64,000 bases of DNA. It comes from Candidatus Thorarchaeota archaeon (GTDB lineage: Archaea; Asgardarchaeota; Thorarchaeia; Thorarchaeales; Thorarchaeaceae). This document shows positions 16,886-24,772 of this stretch, piece by piece. Location: contig JAGXKG010000001.1 in NCBI GenBank assembly GCA_018335335.1, forward strand, positions 105,801-169,800, written 5' to 3'. The position numbers and the translations under genes were made by a program. The first letter of the stretch is position 1. Every line of letters starts with the position of its first letter. The notes under the pieces were generated by a model. That model was not told the DNA's origin and did no database searches. It saw only the letters and a program-made list of their open reading frames with translations.

Positions 16886-17196
16886 TTATCTCTCCTAAAA
16901 TCAGTAGGGTGAACTCTTGAAAACAGTCGTTTAGTCGGAAAGGTTCTTTTTGAGCGGAGCAACAACGGGAAATGCCTTCGTAGTTTACGAGAGCCCCACA
17001 TCCACTAAATAACTCTGCCGAATCGGCAGTAAGAAAACAATAGTAAATCGGCTCTGGAGGCATAATTTCGGATTATAGTATTAATCAGGTTGTGCAAAGG
17101 AGAAATAAAGGAAGACATACGTCCAGCGAAGGTTAAATTAGGCCAAATTACATAAAGTTATCATACTGGGGGTTCAATCTCATCGAAAGGGAAGAC

Positions 17197-17283
17197 TTGG
17201 CGTTAGTGTTTGCGTTGCTTGTACTGGCATTGGTAGCATTGTACGGTGTATCAGTCCCAATCCTGCGGGCACTTGCGGATTGA
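17197..17283 (+). CDS. Possible 28-residue hydrophobic membrane peptide
   Basis: A TTG start preceded by AAAGGGA (17186-17192) opens a frame of 28 codons. It reads as a single hydrophobic helix (LALVFALLVLALVALYGV) followed by PILRALAD and a TGA. The frame is one clean transmembrane segment with a short charged end, and a hairpin lies 30 bases downstream. No homologue is recognised. A chance hydrophobic frame in a promoter region is possible. Confidence 0.3.
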   Translation: MALVFALLVLALVALYGVSVPILRALAD

Positions 17284-17312
17284 GAAATCGAATGAACTGC
17301 AAAACAAAGGTA

Positions 17313-17336
17313 GTAGCAGGGTAAAATCCCTGCTAC
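17313..17336. terminator. Perfect 9-bp hairpin
   Basis: GTAGCAGGG (17313-17321) and CCCTGCTAC (17328-17336) form an uninterrupted stem with a six-base loop. It lies just beyond the stop of the fumarase beta gene and after the small hydrophobic ORF. It may end either transcript, though no T-run follows directly. Confidence 0.5.
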
Positions 17337-17365
17337 ACATCTATTCTATATTGTCAATAAGGCTT

Positions 17366-17974
17366 CTACTCTTCTACGCCAATTTTCGAGTAGACCTCTG
17401 CTTTTCTCTTGCTTACTCGTTCATCTGCATCATCATGCAGGCTGTTACCATGGGAATCCATGGTTACCATAAGCGGCCCAAATTCTTCAGCTGTGATTAC
17501 CCACAAAGCTTCAGGCATCCCAAGATCTGACCATTCATAAGCTCGGACCTTCTTTAGTCCTCGAGCAGCAAGAGCTCCACAACCCCCTGTAAAACTGCAG
17601 TAAACCGCTCCAACTTCCTTGAGAGCCGCCAGTGTTCTATCAGCCATGCCACCTTTTCCGATAATGACGCGAGCTTTGTAGTTGCGCAAGAACTCATCCT
17701 CGAAAATTTCCATTCGGATACTTGTTGTTGGTCCAGCGGAAACAATATTCCATTCTCCGTCTTTTTGCTGTGCAACTGGGCCTACATGATAGACAACGCT
17801 GCCTTCAAATTCAACAGGAGTTTTTTCTCCCTTCTCATACATCTCAAGCGCGCGCTCGTGGGCCTCGTCTCTTGCAGTGTAGACATGTTCGCCACTAACA
17901 TAGATAACATCGCCAACTTTGAGTTTGCGAGCTTCTTCTTCTGAAATCGGCGTAGTTAGATGATACTCTGCCAT
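17366..17974 (-). CDS. fumB: Class I fumarate hydratase, beta subunit
   Basis: This 202-residue protein starts YHLTTPISEEEARKLKVGDVIYVSG and contains GPTTSIRMEIFEDEFL, VIIGKGGMA and FTGGCGALAA, all typical of the C-terminal/beta part of Fe-S fumarases. It interconverts fumarate and malate together with the alpha subunit. The alpha gene ends one base before its start, so the two are one transcript. It sits directly upstream of the hdr/mvh/fumarate-reductase operon on the same strand and would supply fumarate to it. Confidence 0.93.
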   Translation of the reverse strand: MAEYHLTTPISEEEARKLKVGDVIYVSGEHVYTARDEAHERALEMYEKGEKTPVEFEGSVVYHVGPVAQQKDGEWNIVSAGPTTSIRMEIFEDEFLRNYKARVIIGKGGMADRTLAALKEVGAVYCSFTGGCGALAARGLKKVRAYEWSDLGMPEALWVITAEEFGPLMVTMDSHGNSLHDDADERVSKRKAEVYSKIGVEE

Positions 17975-17975
17975 T

Positions 17976-18863
17976 TTACTTACCCTCCAATGGATGTGTA
18001 AGATATTCTACTTCAAGATCCTTCGAAATAGTAGCCGTGCTCCGTCTTGCAGCCCAACATTGTACAGCAACTCCTACTGGAAGGCTGGCAGGATGGCGCA
18101 TAGCATAGTCCACCTTAACATCAAGAACTGTGGTCTTCCCACCAAGTCCCATTGGGCCGATGCCTGTTGCGTTCAAAGCCTCAATGATCTCTTCCTCGAT
18201 TTCTGCTACTTCAGGTTCGGGATGCCTCTGATTAAGTGGACGTAACAACTGCTTCTTTGCAATCTTCAGACTAATATCGGCCCCACCCCCAATTCCAACA
18301 CCGATGATATTCGGAGAACAGGCCTTCCCCATATAATCCATGGCATTATCAACAACTAGCTTCTTTACACCAGCCAGACCGACACCGGGCTTCAGCATTC
18401 CGACGATACTTACATTCTCACTGCCCCCACCCTTAGGAAATGCAGTAATCTCCAAGGAATCACCAGGTACTAATTCCCAGTTGAGCCATGGAATTTTCTC
18501 GCCCGTATTGTCGCCCGAATTGCCTCCAACGATAGGGTTCACGGCATTCGGTCTGAGTGGAACATTCTCAGTTGCCTTCCTCGTCGCCTTCGCTAATGCA
18601 TCCTCTACTTCACTCAAGTAAGGAAAATCGTATCCTGCCTTCAAATAGAAAATCATTATGCCAGTATCTTGGCACATGGGTACACCAGTGGATGCGATTT
18701 CCAGATTCTTGAGGATAGCAGACAATTGCGTCTTCGCATTTTCGTTCGTCTCACGCTCATAAGCTTCGCGAAGTGCTGTTTCAACTTCATCTGGCAACTC
18801 CGTTGCAGCTTTCGTGAGCAAACGAACTGTAGCGTCTGTGATTACCTGCTGCGGATCCTTCAT
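17976..18863 (-). CDS. fumA: Class I fumarate hydratase, alpha subunit
   Basis: This 295-residue alpha subunit has cysteines for the catalytic 4Fe-4S cluster in PMCQDTGIMIFYLKAG, GKACSPNIIGVGIGG and VQCWAARRS. NPIVGGNSGDNTGEKIP and KGGGSENVSIVGML are also family signatures. Together with the beta subunit it makes an oxygen-sensitive two-subunit fumarase, as expected of an anaerobe. It is the first gene of the fumarase pair, with 255 bases of promoter space before the divergent peptidase gene. Confidence 0.93.
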   Translation of the reverse strand: MKDPQQVITDATVRLLTKAATELPDEVETALREAYERETNENAKTQLSAILKNLEIASTGVPMCQDTGIMIFYLKAGYDFPYLSEVEDALAKATRKATENVPLRPNAVNPIVGGNSGDNTGEKIPWLNWELVPGDSLEITAFPKGGGSENVSIVGMLKPGVGLAGVKKLVVDNAMDYMGKACSPNIIGVGIGGGADISLKIAKKQLLRPLNQRHPEPEVAEIEEEIIEALNATGIGPMGLGGKTTVLDVKVDYAMRHPASLPVGVAVQCWAARRSTATISKDLEVEYLTHPLEGK

Positions 18864-19118
18864 TCTATCAGCTTCTTTTAGTGTTTGAAAGAGGGCAATT
18901 TCCCTCTAATCAAGTGGAAGCTGGTAGGGGCTAATCTTTGTTGTGATTTGTAAAATACTATGGCAGCATGACTCAATGGTCCTATAGTTTCTGCTTCCGA
19001 TTATGTAGTCATAAGCGTGCAAAAACGGTATTAGTTATTATTCTGCTCCGCGAGACCTTTAATCAAGATAGATAAGTAACTGATACAGTCAAAGGGTATC
19101 AATAAAGAACGAACCCAG

Positions 19119-19634
19119 TTGGTGTGGGCTTTGGGATACACTCTTCCGGAAGTACTTGCTTTTCTCGCGTCAACAGTATTTCTTTCACTCGTCAGCTACT
19201 ATGATCTCAAAAATCGCCATGTAGAAAACATGATAATGGTTGTAAGTGTTATCATAGGCACTTTGCTTACGTTACTATCAGGCCATCTTTTTCAGTTTCT
19301 GTTGCAACATCTACTTGCGTTATCAGTCACTCTTCTTTTGGCTACACTCCTTTTCCGAGCTGGTGCTATTGGCGGAGCTGACTTCAAATCGCTTCTCATC
19401 ATATCTGTTATGAGCCCTGGTGCTGAATTTTATGATATTATCAATCCATTATTCGAGGGGGTGATAGTGCCTATGCTACAGGTACTTCTCATGCTCGTTT
19501 TAGGGCAGATTTGGTGCGTTTTCAACCGAAGAAACAAAGCAGATGGAGAGGTAACACCTCCCCTATTGCCTTTTCTCTTAGCAGGTTATCTTGTTCTCCA
19601 GACTATTCCTCTTCTAGTGATAATTATGCTATGA
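19119..19634 (+). CDS. A24-family prepilin/archaellin-type leader peptidase
   Basis: This 171-residue membrane protein has about five or six hydrophobic segments. The two catalytic aspartates of A24 aspartic peptidases are visible: YYDLKNRHVEN after the first segment and GGADFKSLL in the middle. Relatives such as FlaK/PibD cleave class III signal peptides of pilins and archaellins in the cytoplasmic membrane. The start is TTG 19119 or GTG 19122. No pilin gene is in the window. It ends two bases before the convergent KaiC-like gene. Confidence 0.8.
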   Translation: MVWALGYTLPEVLAFLASTVFLSLVSYYDLKNRHVENMIMVVSVIIGTLLTLLSGHLFQFLLQHLLALSVTLLLATLLFRAGAIGGADFKSLLIISVMSPGAEFYDIINPLFEGVIVPMLQVLLMLVLGQIWCVFNRRNKADGEVTPPLLPFLLAGYLVLQTIPLLVIIML

Positions 19635-19636
19635 GG

Positions 19637-20347
19637 CTACATCTCAACTTTGATGCCATTCTCAGAGATTACGAATCTATGCTTCTTCATACTATGTGCA
19701 GTTCTTCGCATTTTCCATATCAACAGATTTCGATTGAGTTTATCATTGGCTACATCAAGACCCAAGAGAATTAGACCTTGGGTAACGAATTCTTCAACCC
19801 CGATTCGGCTAAGTGTATTTGGGGATACGGTATCACAGACCAAAACAGAGGTGACACCGAGCTCCCGAAGAAGTGCACTCAATTTGTATATCTCCTTTCG
19901 GACATTAGAAGTTTCATCGAAGTCGATATTCAGAGCTGATAGACTATCTATAACAACCCGATTCGCTCGTACTTCTTCAACAGCGTCATAGATTTCTTGT
20001 GCGAGCGCGCTCAAATCGAATCCCCGTCTCAAAGCATGATTCTCTGAAGTTGGTAGTCCTGCCTTGCTAGAAGCGGCATCAATTAGTACAAAGGCCTTTT
20101 CTTGCTCCAGTTTTTCGATATCCCAATTGAATTGGAGTGCTTCTGCTCTTAGTTCGTCAGGTCTAGATTCAAGCGTAACGAAAACACCAGGTTCGTCATA
20201 GGTACTAGCTCCCGTACAGAGAAACTGAAGTCCAAAAACTGTCTTTCCAGATCCCGCGGGCCCAGAAAGCAATACAGAGCTACCTCCTACGAGGCCCCCT
20301 TCTACTAAACTATCGAGACCCGGAATACCAGTTTTGACCCGCTTCAT
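19637..20347 (-). CDS. KaiC/RadA-like RecA-superfamily ATPase
   Basis: This 236-residue single-domain ATPase starts VKTGIPGLDSLVEGG, the KaiC-like entry. It has Walker A GPAGSGKT near residue 30 and Walker B NRVVIDSLSAL near 135. Such archaeal KaiC-like proteins act in signalling or regulation, not in recombination. It overlaps the upstream Lrp-type gene by four bases, so the two are translationally coupled and probably work together. The specific target is not apparent. Confidence 0.85.
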   Translation of the reverse strand: MKRVKTGIPGLDSLVEGGLVGGSSVLLSGPAGSGKTVFGLQFLCTGASTYDEPGVFVTLESRPDELRAEALQFNWDIEKLEQEKAFVLIDAASSKAGLPTSENHALRRGFDLSALAQEIYDAVEEVRANRVVIDSLSALNIDFDETSNVRKEIYKLSALLRELGVTSVLVCDTVSPNTLSRIGVEEFVTQGLILLGLDVANDKLNRNLLIWKMRRTAHSMKKHRFVISENGIKVEM

Positions 20348-20835
20348 TCAAAATCAAACTCCCTAATCCGACTTAGTTCCCAACCCTTTACAACCTGTGT
20401 CAAAGATACTGAATCAACTGAAACCACATCAGGAGCTTTCTCGAGTTCGTTGACTTTGTCAGTTATTGCGTCTTCACTGAATCCCATCAAAATTGCACGA
20501 ATAATCATTGGCTCTTTGGCTACAGCTACCAACAGAAAATCGTCATCCTCAGCTAACTCCTCAGCAAAGGTCAATGTTCGGTCTTGGCTGATTTCTGGTA
20601 TTATGTGCCCCCCAATTTCGATTCGCAGCAGACAAGCGTCATGATATCCACAAGCTTCAGGTTCAACAAGAGCGGCGAAGCGCGTAACTATGCCTCTTTC
20701 TTGTAGCTTCTTTGTTCTGAAATGCACCGTTGTATCAGGACGGCCTACTTCTTCTGCAATTTGAGTAAAAGGTTTTCTTGCATCTTCCTGAAGAAGATAA
20801 AGTAATTTCTGGTCTAGTTCATCTAGATTTTCCAT
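20344..20835 (-). CDS. Lrp/AsnC-family transcriptional regulator
   Basis: This 163-residue protein begins with a typical Lrp winged helix (LDQKLLYLLQEDARKPFTQIAEEVGR, then TTVHFRTKKLQERGIV). A RAM-like ligand or oligomerisation domain follows, with alternating strands such as FLLVAVAKEPMIIRAILMG. The coupled KaiC-like ATPase suggests a regulator plus ATPase module. The effector is unknown. Confidence 0.85.
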   Translation of the reverse strand: MENLDELDQKLLYLLQEDARKPFTQIAEEVGRPDTTVHFRTKKLQERGIVTRFAALVEPEACGYHDACLLRIEIGGHIIPEISQDRTLTFAEELAEDDDFLLVAVAKEPMIIRAILMGFSEDAITDKVNELEKAPDVVSVDSVSLTQVVKGWELSRIREFDFE

Positions 20836-21059
20836 GCGTCCAAAACCCCAATGCAGGCAGCATGCTGCTGAGCAGATAATCCCCTATCCAGCAGCCTATT
20901 AAAGATTGCCCGATTCGCAACATTCCACAGATGAATTGAGAGATTCGCTTTTCATGGCAAATGTAATGTGAAAGCCTCATCTTTTCAAAAATTCAATACG
21001 CAGATAGAGACAATTCATAATCCAAGAATCAAATGCGAATCAAGATAACCTATTTCTTA

Positions 21060-21540
21060 CAGTTGTAGCAACTGCATGAAACTTCTGTGTTCCACCCTTC
21101 CCCTGCCAGCATCACCGCCCCCAAGGTACTCTCCAGCCCTCGGGTCAACAGGGGCTGTTTCGGTGTTCATCGAAACAGGGTTCCTCCTGCGGTCCTATCT
21201 TCTGTTTCCTGTCGTTGCTCCGGGTCATCACTCCGGTGACAGTGAGGTTTTGCATAGTTCTTGCCACGGCGTGGTCATGATCACCCACCCGAGCTTTGTC
21301 GCCGCCGCCGAGGTGGTCCATTATAGACAAGGTGAACAGCCGCGGACTCTCCGGGATCTGATGAAGTCCCTGTGCGGAGAGTAAGGACTTCTGCTTAGTG
21401 GAACGAGTCCACCTCACAGGTTTCGGCCGCGTGCGTCACGGTACAGCGCTAGCCCACTTGCCTAGTCCTACTGGATCTGGGTCCAGTACTTGACCTAACA
21501 AACTCCTCTCATCCGGCGTCACAATAGTACTTGGAGGAAA
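21060..21540 (-). ncRNA. GC-rich structured RNA of unknown family with predicted pseudoknot
   Basis: A sharply bounded GC-rich island sits inside AT-rich intergenic DNA with no believable protein frame. It contains several perfect stems. An 8-bp stem ACTCTCCG (21346-21353)/CGGAGAGT (21375-21382) interlocks with a 7-bp stem GAAGTCC (21363-21369)/GGACTTC (21385-21391), an H-type pseudoknot. Others are a 7-bp hairpin at 21469-21488, an 8-bp hairpin at 21155-21178, and CAGTTG/CAACTG at 21060-21074. Read on the minus strand, the pseudoknot loops are 2, 5 and 9 bases, the classical order, so minus is preferred. T-runs beyond 21541 would instead suit a plus-strand terminator. I could not fit RNase P or SRP RNA core motifs. 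The flanking 20836-21059 holds nothing I can identify. Confidence 0.6.
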
Positions 21541-21605
21541 TTTTACAAAATTTTTTTTACACTTTTGTACCCAGATTTCTTTGGATTTTTGTAAAACTTA
21601 CATTT

Positions 21606-21968
21606 TCAAGAACCGAAATCTAAAGCCAAATTTTCGATCAATGAGGGGGGCAAAGTGAATGCATAGATGAGCGTCCACAATAGAACCCAAAGCAACAAGT
21701 ACGAAGGCAAAGAGTCAGTAACTAGCTTCTGATAGCCTCCAAGTGCTTCTGGGTCCATGTTCATAATGTAGACTAATACGTATAAGCTAATGATATAGAT
21801 TAACAAACCAAACACAATACCCCTTGTTCCTGCGAAAGCAGGCCCAGCGACACCGCAGATTATCGCACTAATGCAAGCGAAGAAAATCTTGACGTAATAG
21901 TTGAGATCGCTTGGATCATCCTTCCATCTGCCAAAGAGGGTATGAAGTACTGAGCTAAGGGGGTTCAT
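21606..21968 (-). CDS. EMC6/Rab5IP-like small membrane protein
   Basis: This 120-residue protein has three hydrophobic segments. The middle and end (GVAGPAFAGTRGIVFGLLIYII, then GGYQKLVTDSLPSYLL and VLLWTLIYAF) follow the pattern of EMC6, a subunit of the eukaryotic ER membrane protein insertion complex. There the corresponding segments are GILGLTGLYGF and VLFWTFLYGM. EMC6-like proteins are known in archaea, so a role in membrane protein insertion is plausible. The start has an AGGTGATT ribosome-binding site. It is divergent from the Rqc2-like gene, and a TTATAA element at 22009-22014 could serve both. Identification is by pattern only. Confidence 0.6.
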   Translation of the reverse strand: MNPLSSVLHTLFGRWKDDPSDLNYYVKIFFACISAIICGVAGPAFAGTRGIVFGLLIYIISLYVLVYIMNMDPEALGGYQKLVTDSLPSYLLLWVLLWTLIYAFTLPPSLIENLALDFGS

Positions 21969-22008
21969 TTGGAATCACCTATCTGATGTGAATCGTAAAT
22001 CGACTGTG

Positions 22009-22016
22009 TTATAAAA
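22009..22016 (+). promoter_or_regulatory. TATA box for the Rqc2/NFACT gene
   Basis: TTATAAAA lies about 25-32 bases before ATG 22041, the spacing expected for a nearly leaderless archaeal transcript. The core TTATAA is self-complementary and may also act for the divergent EMC6-like gene. Confidence 0.6.
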
Positions 22017-22040
22017 GCCTCGGTCTGATTGCTACACATA

Positions 22041-24038
22041 ATGAAGAAGTCGATGAGTAATACAGATATTCGGGCAATCATGCCGGAGATAAAAGAAGTA
22101 GGACAAGGTGCTTTTGTAAACAACGTCTATCAGTATAACGGCATCTTTGTTTTGAAAGTTCACAAAGCATCTGTCGGGACCAGACAGATTCTCATCGAAC
22201 CTGGTCGCAGGATACATGTGACACGTTATCGGAGAGACGCTCCGCGGTTTCCTCCTGAATTCTGTATGGTGCTTCGGAAATATCTTAGAAATCGGGTGAT
22301 TACAAATATTGAGCAATATGATTTGGACAGAATAGTTATTTTCGAAGTTGGAAACGAAGAAAATAACTACAAGCTTATCGTCGAACTGTTTGGCAAAGGT
22401 AATGTCGTACTTGTTGACCCCGATGACGAAATATTCGTTGGGCTCTACTATAAAAAAATGCGGGATCGCAATGTTGTCCCGAATGCAACATATCAATTTC
22501 CTCCGCAAAGAGGAAGAGATATCCTTGCGGTGGAGATTGAAGACCTAGAAGAAGTGATTCAAGATTCCAACACGAGTCTAATACAGACGTTAACACGCGG
22601 ATTCAATGTGGATTCCTTGAGTTGTGAAGAAGTCTGTGCGTTGGCAGGAATCTCTCCAACGGAATCCTCCCATAATGTTACAGAAGATCAAATCCGTAAT
22701 TTACTATACGGATTTAAGGAATACCTTGGAAAAATAAAGACAGGGGCAAATGAACCAAGGATAATTCTAGACGAGGATGGTGAATACGTTTCATTCGTTC
22801 CCTTCAAATTCGAAACCTATGCAGATATGTCAGATGAAGTATTTGATACATATAGTCAGGCCATTGACGACTTCTTCGGCTTCCCAGAGTTTGAGAAAGA
22901 AATAGACAAGAAGCAAGAGGCATTAAAAGAAGAAAGAGAAAGGCTTGAGACTATTATCGAGAAACAAAAGGAGAATCTAGATGCACTAGAAGAGGAAGCC
23001 AGCCTATTACGAGAGACCGGCGAAGCAATGTACGCAAACTTTCAGGAAATAACGGAAATACTACATACTATTGAACAAGCTAGATCTGATGGCGTTCCTT
23101 GGAATAAGATTCAGGAAAGAATAGAGGAGGGAAGGAAGAAAGGGATATCATCAGCCGAGATGATTACTGAAATCCACCCTGCAAAAGGAGAGATCATTGT
23201 AGAAGTAGATGGTAAAACAGCTAGCTTGGATATACGAAAAAGTATTCAACAGAATGCATCAAAGCTCTACAATAGAGCAAAGAAAATCGAAGGCAAAATG
23301 AAAGGTGCAAGACAGCAGATAGAGAAAACAAAAAAGGAACTCGATAATCTCGACGAAAGCGAAATTGAACCCATAGAGGAACAGAAACCAGTAAAAGTCA
23401 GGCGGAAGCATTGGTATGAGAAATATAGGTGGTTCAAATCCTCTGAGGGGCACTTGGTTTTGGGTGGAAGAGACGCCAGAACAAACGAAGAGCTTGCTAA
23501 GAAGCATTTGGGCCCGAATGACGTTTTCATACACGCCGCTGTGCATGGTGCTCCTTACGTTATCATAAAAGTCCCAGATGAGCAACCAGGGGAAATAACC
23601 CTCAAGGAAGCTGGTAAATTCTCAATTACGTTCTCAAAAGCTTGGCAAGAAAATCTTGTGAGTGCAGATGCTTATTGGGTAGAACCAGAGCAGGTAAGCT
23701 TCAGTCCTCCGTCTGGTGAGTACCTTCCCTCAGGTGCAGTTATGATATACGGCTCGAAAAACTACATAGAGAATATTGCCATTGAGCTGGCTGTAGGATT
23801 GTTGTTTGAAGGCGAACATGCTGTACCTATGTCGGGACCATATTCAGCAGTAGAGGCGCACACGAAGTTCAATATCAAAATAGGTCCAGGGAGGCAAAAG
23901 AAGAGCAATCTTGTCAAGTCAATAATTCATCGATTTGAAGAAATGCTTCCCGAAGACAAAGCAAGGATTTTGAACCGGGCACCAGAACAGGAAATTATGA
24001 GGGTCCTCCCACCAGGTGAAGGTCATATTCTCAAATAA
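22041..24038 (+). CDS. rqcH: NFACT-family ribosome quality control protein (Rqc2/NEMF/FbpA homologue)
   Basis: This is a full-length 665-residue NFACT protein. An N-terminal NFACT-N domain (FVNNVYQYNGIFVLKVH, then LFGKGNVVLVD) is followed by helix-hairpin-helix and a long coiled coil of about residues 285-345 and 400-430. The NFACT-R domain has WYEKYRWFKSSEGHLVLGGRDA and HLGPNDVFIHAAVHGAP. The family binds stalled large ribosomal subunits with peptidyl-tRNA and recruits tRNA for tailing. ATG 22041 is preferred over TTG 22029 because the TATA box predicts transcription starting near 22038-22041. ATG 22053 is also possible. Confidence 0.92.
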   Translation: MKKSMSNTDIRAIMPEIKEVGQGAFVNNVYQYNGIFVLKVHKASVGTRQILIEPGRRIHVTRYRRDAPRFPPEFCMVLRKYLRNRVITNIEQYDLDRIVIFEVGNEENNYKLIVELFGKGNVVLVDPDDEIFVGLYYKKMRDRNVVPNATYQFPPQRGRDILAVEIEDLEEVIQDSNTSLIQTLTRGFNVDSLSCEEVCALAGISPTESSHNVTEDQIRNLLYGFKEYLGKIKTGANEPRIILDEDGEYVSFVPFKFETYADMSDEVFDTYSQAIDDFFGFPEFEKEIDKKQEALKEERERLETIIEKQKENLDALEEEASLLRETGEAMYANFQEITEILHTIEQARSDGVPWNKIQERIEEGRKKGISSAEMITEIHPAKGEIIVEVDGKTASLDIRKSIQQNASKLYNRAKKIEGKMKGARQQIEKTKKELDNLDESEIEPIEEQKPVKVRRKHWYEKYRWFKSSEGHLVLGGRDARTNEELAKKHLGPNDVFIHAAVHGAPYVIIKVPDEQPGEITLKEAGKFSITFSKAWQENLVSADAYWVEPEQVSFSPPSGEYLPSGAVMIYGSKNYIENIAIELAVGLLFEGEHAVPMSGPYSAVEAHTKFNIKIGPGRQKKSNLVKSIIHRFEEMLPEDKARILNRAPEQEIMRVLPPGEGHILK

Positions 24039-24144
24039 ATCGGCAAGATAATCATAGCCCTTTCACTGGAACAAACACATTTAAAGCGAAATCAAAAGCT
24101 TGAACACGAACGGTACCCAGTACCGAATTAATTGAGGAATTGAG

Positions 24145-24711
24145 ATGGCTGACCCGTCGCAATCAATGGCTATTCGGGATATCATGACTATGGATGTTGT
24201 GAGTACTGCTCCAGACGCCACTGTCCTAGAAGTGGCCAAATCTATGAGTCGAATGGATATAGGTTCAATCATAATCGTAGATAGAGAAAGGGCAATCGGA
24301 TTGATTACCGAAGCAGACATTGTAAGGCGAGTAGTGGCAAAAGAACGTAATATCCGTACGACGCGGGCCAGAGAAATAATGTCGTCGCCAATAATACATG
24401 TAGAGCCACAAACCCCACTTACCCAAGCGATGAGGATAATGGCACAAAGCAGGATTCGTCGATTGGCAGTTCTGAAGAATCATTCGCTAGTGGGGATTGT
24501 TACATCAAGAGACATTCTCCGATGGTCACCCGAGTTGATTGATATTCTCATTGAATCATTGAAAATCAAGGAGGGGGAGCATGTATCAGGTGAGCAAGAG
24601 GAAGAAGATCGTCTTATCGCATATGGTGGAAGCTGTGATATGTGTGGCGGGTATTCAACCGAGTTGACTCTCGTAGATGGCCAGTATGTTTGCGAGGACT
24701 GTAGGAGGTAG
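24145..24711 (+). CDS. CBS-domain pair protein with C-terminal zinc ribbon
   Basis: This 188-residue protein has two CBS domains (IRDIMTMDVVSTAPDATVLEVA; IMSSPIIHVEPQTPLTQAM, with IRRLAVLKNHSLVGIVTSRDIL). A C-terminal C4 zinc ribbon (CDMCGGYSTEL ... YVCEDCRR) follows. CBS pairs bind adenosyl ligands and act as energy or redox sensors. The added ribbon suggests nucleic-acid or protein binding. It is followed 60 bases later by another CBS gene. Confidence 0.85.
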   Translation: MADPSQSMAIRDIMTMDVVSTAPDATVLEVAKSMSRMDIGSIIIVDRERAIGLITEADIVRRVVAKERNIRTTRAREIMSSPIIHVEPQTPLTQAMRIMAQSRIRRLAVLKNHSLVGIVTSRDILRWSPELIDILIESLKIKEGEHVSGEQEEEDRLIAYGGSCDMCGGYSTELTLVDGQYVCEDCRR

Positions 24712-24772
24712 TTAGCGGAACCAGAAGACCGGTTCAACACGGTCAAGAATCAAGCACGAGGAGGTCTATGTT

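Larger units (their letters stand above)
16886..17365. other. 480-base intergenic region upstream of the hdr/mvh operon
   Basis: This region separates the hdrA start from the fumarase beta stop. It should hold the promoter of the large minus-strand operon, but I cannot pick a convincing TATA box. It also holds a possible 28-codon hydrophobic plus-strand ORF (17197-17283) and a perfect hairpin (17313-17336), annotated separately. Confidence 0.5.

Noticed and set aside
21076..21417. Overlapping plus- and minus-strand ORFs of about 100 and 90 codons in the GC-rich island
   Set aside because: Their composition is unlike any protein in the window, no domain is visible, and perfect RNA stems run through both frames. 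They are best explained as chance frames in a structured RNA.
21060..21540. RNase P RNA or SRP RNA
   Set aside because: An ACAGAAG-like stretch and a GGAGAGTCCGCGG stretch recall RNase P, and a CTGTACC...CGAAACC stretch recalls the SRP Alu domain. The long-range P4 pairing and the SRP helix 8 GGAA loop could not be built, so no identity is claimed.
22032..22508. 158-codon ORF antisense to the Rqc2 gene
   Set aside because: It lies entirely within the well-supported NFACT N-terminal coding region and shows no domain.
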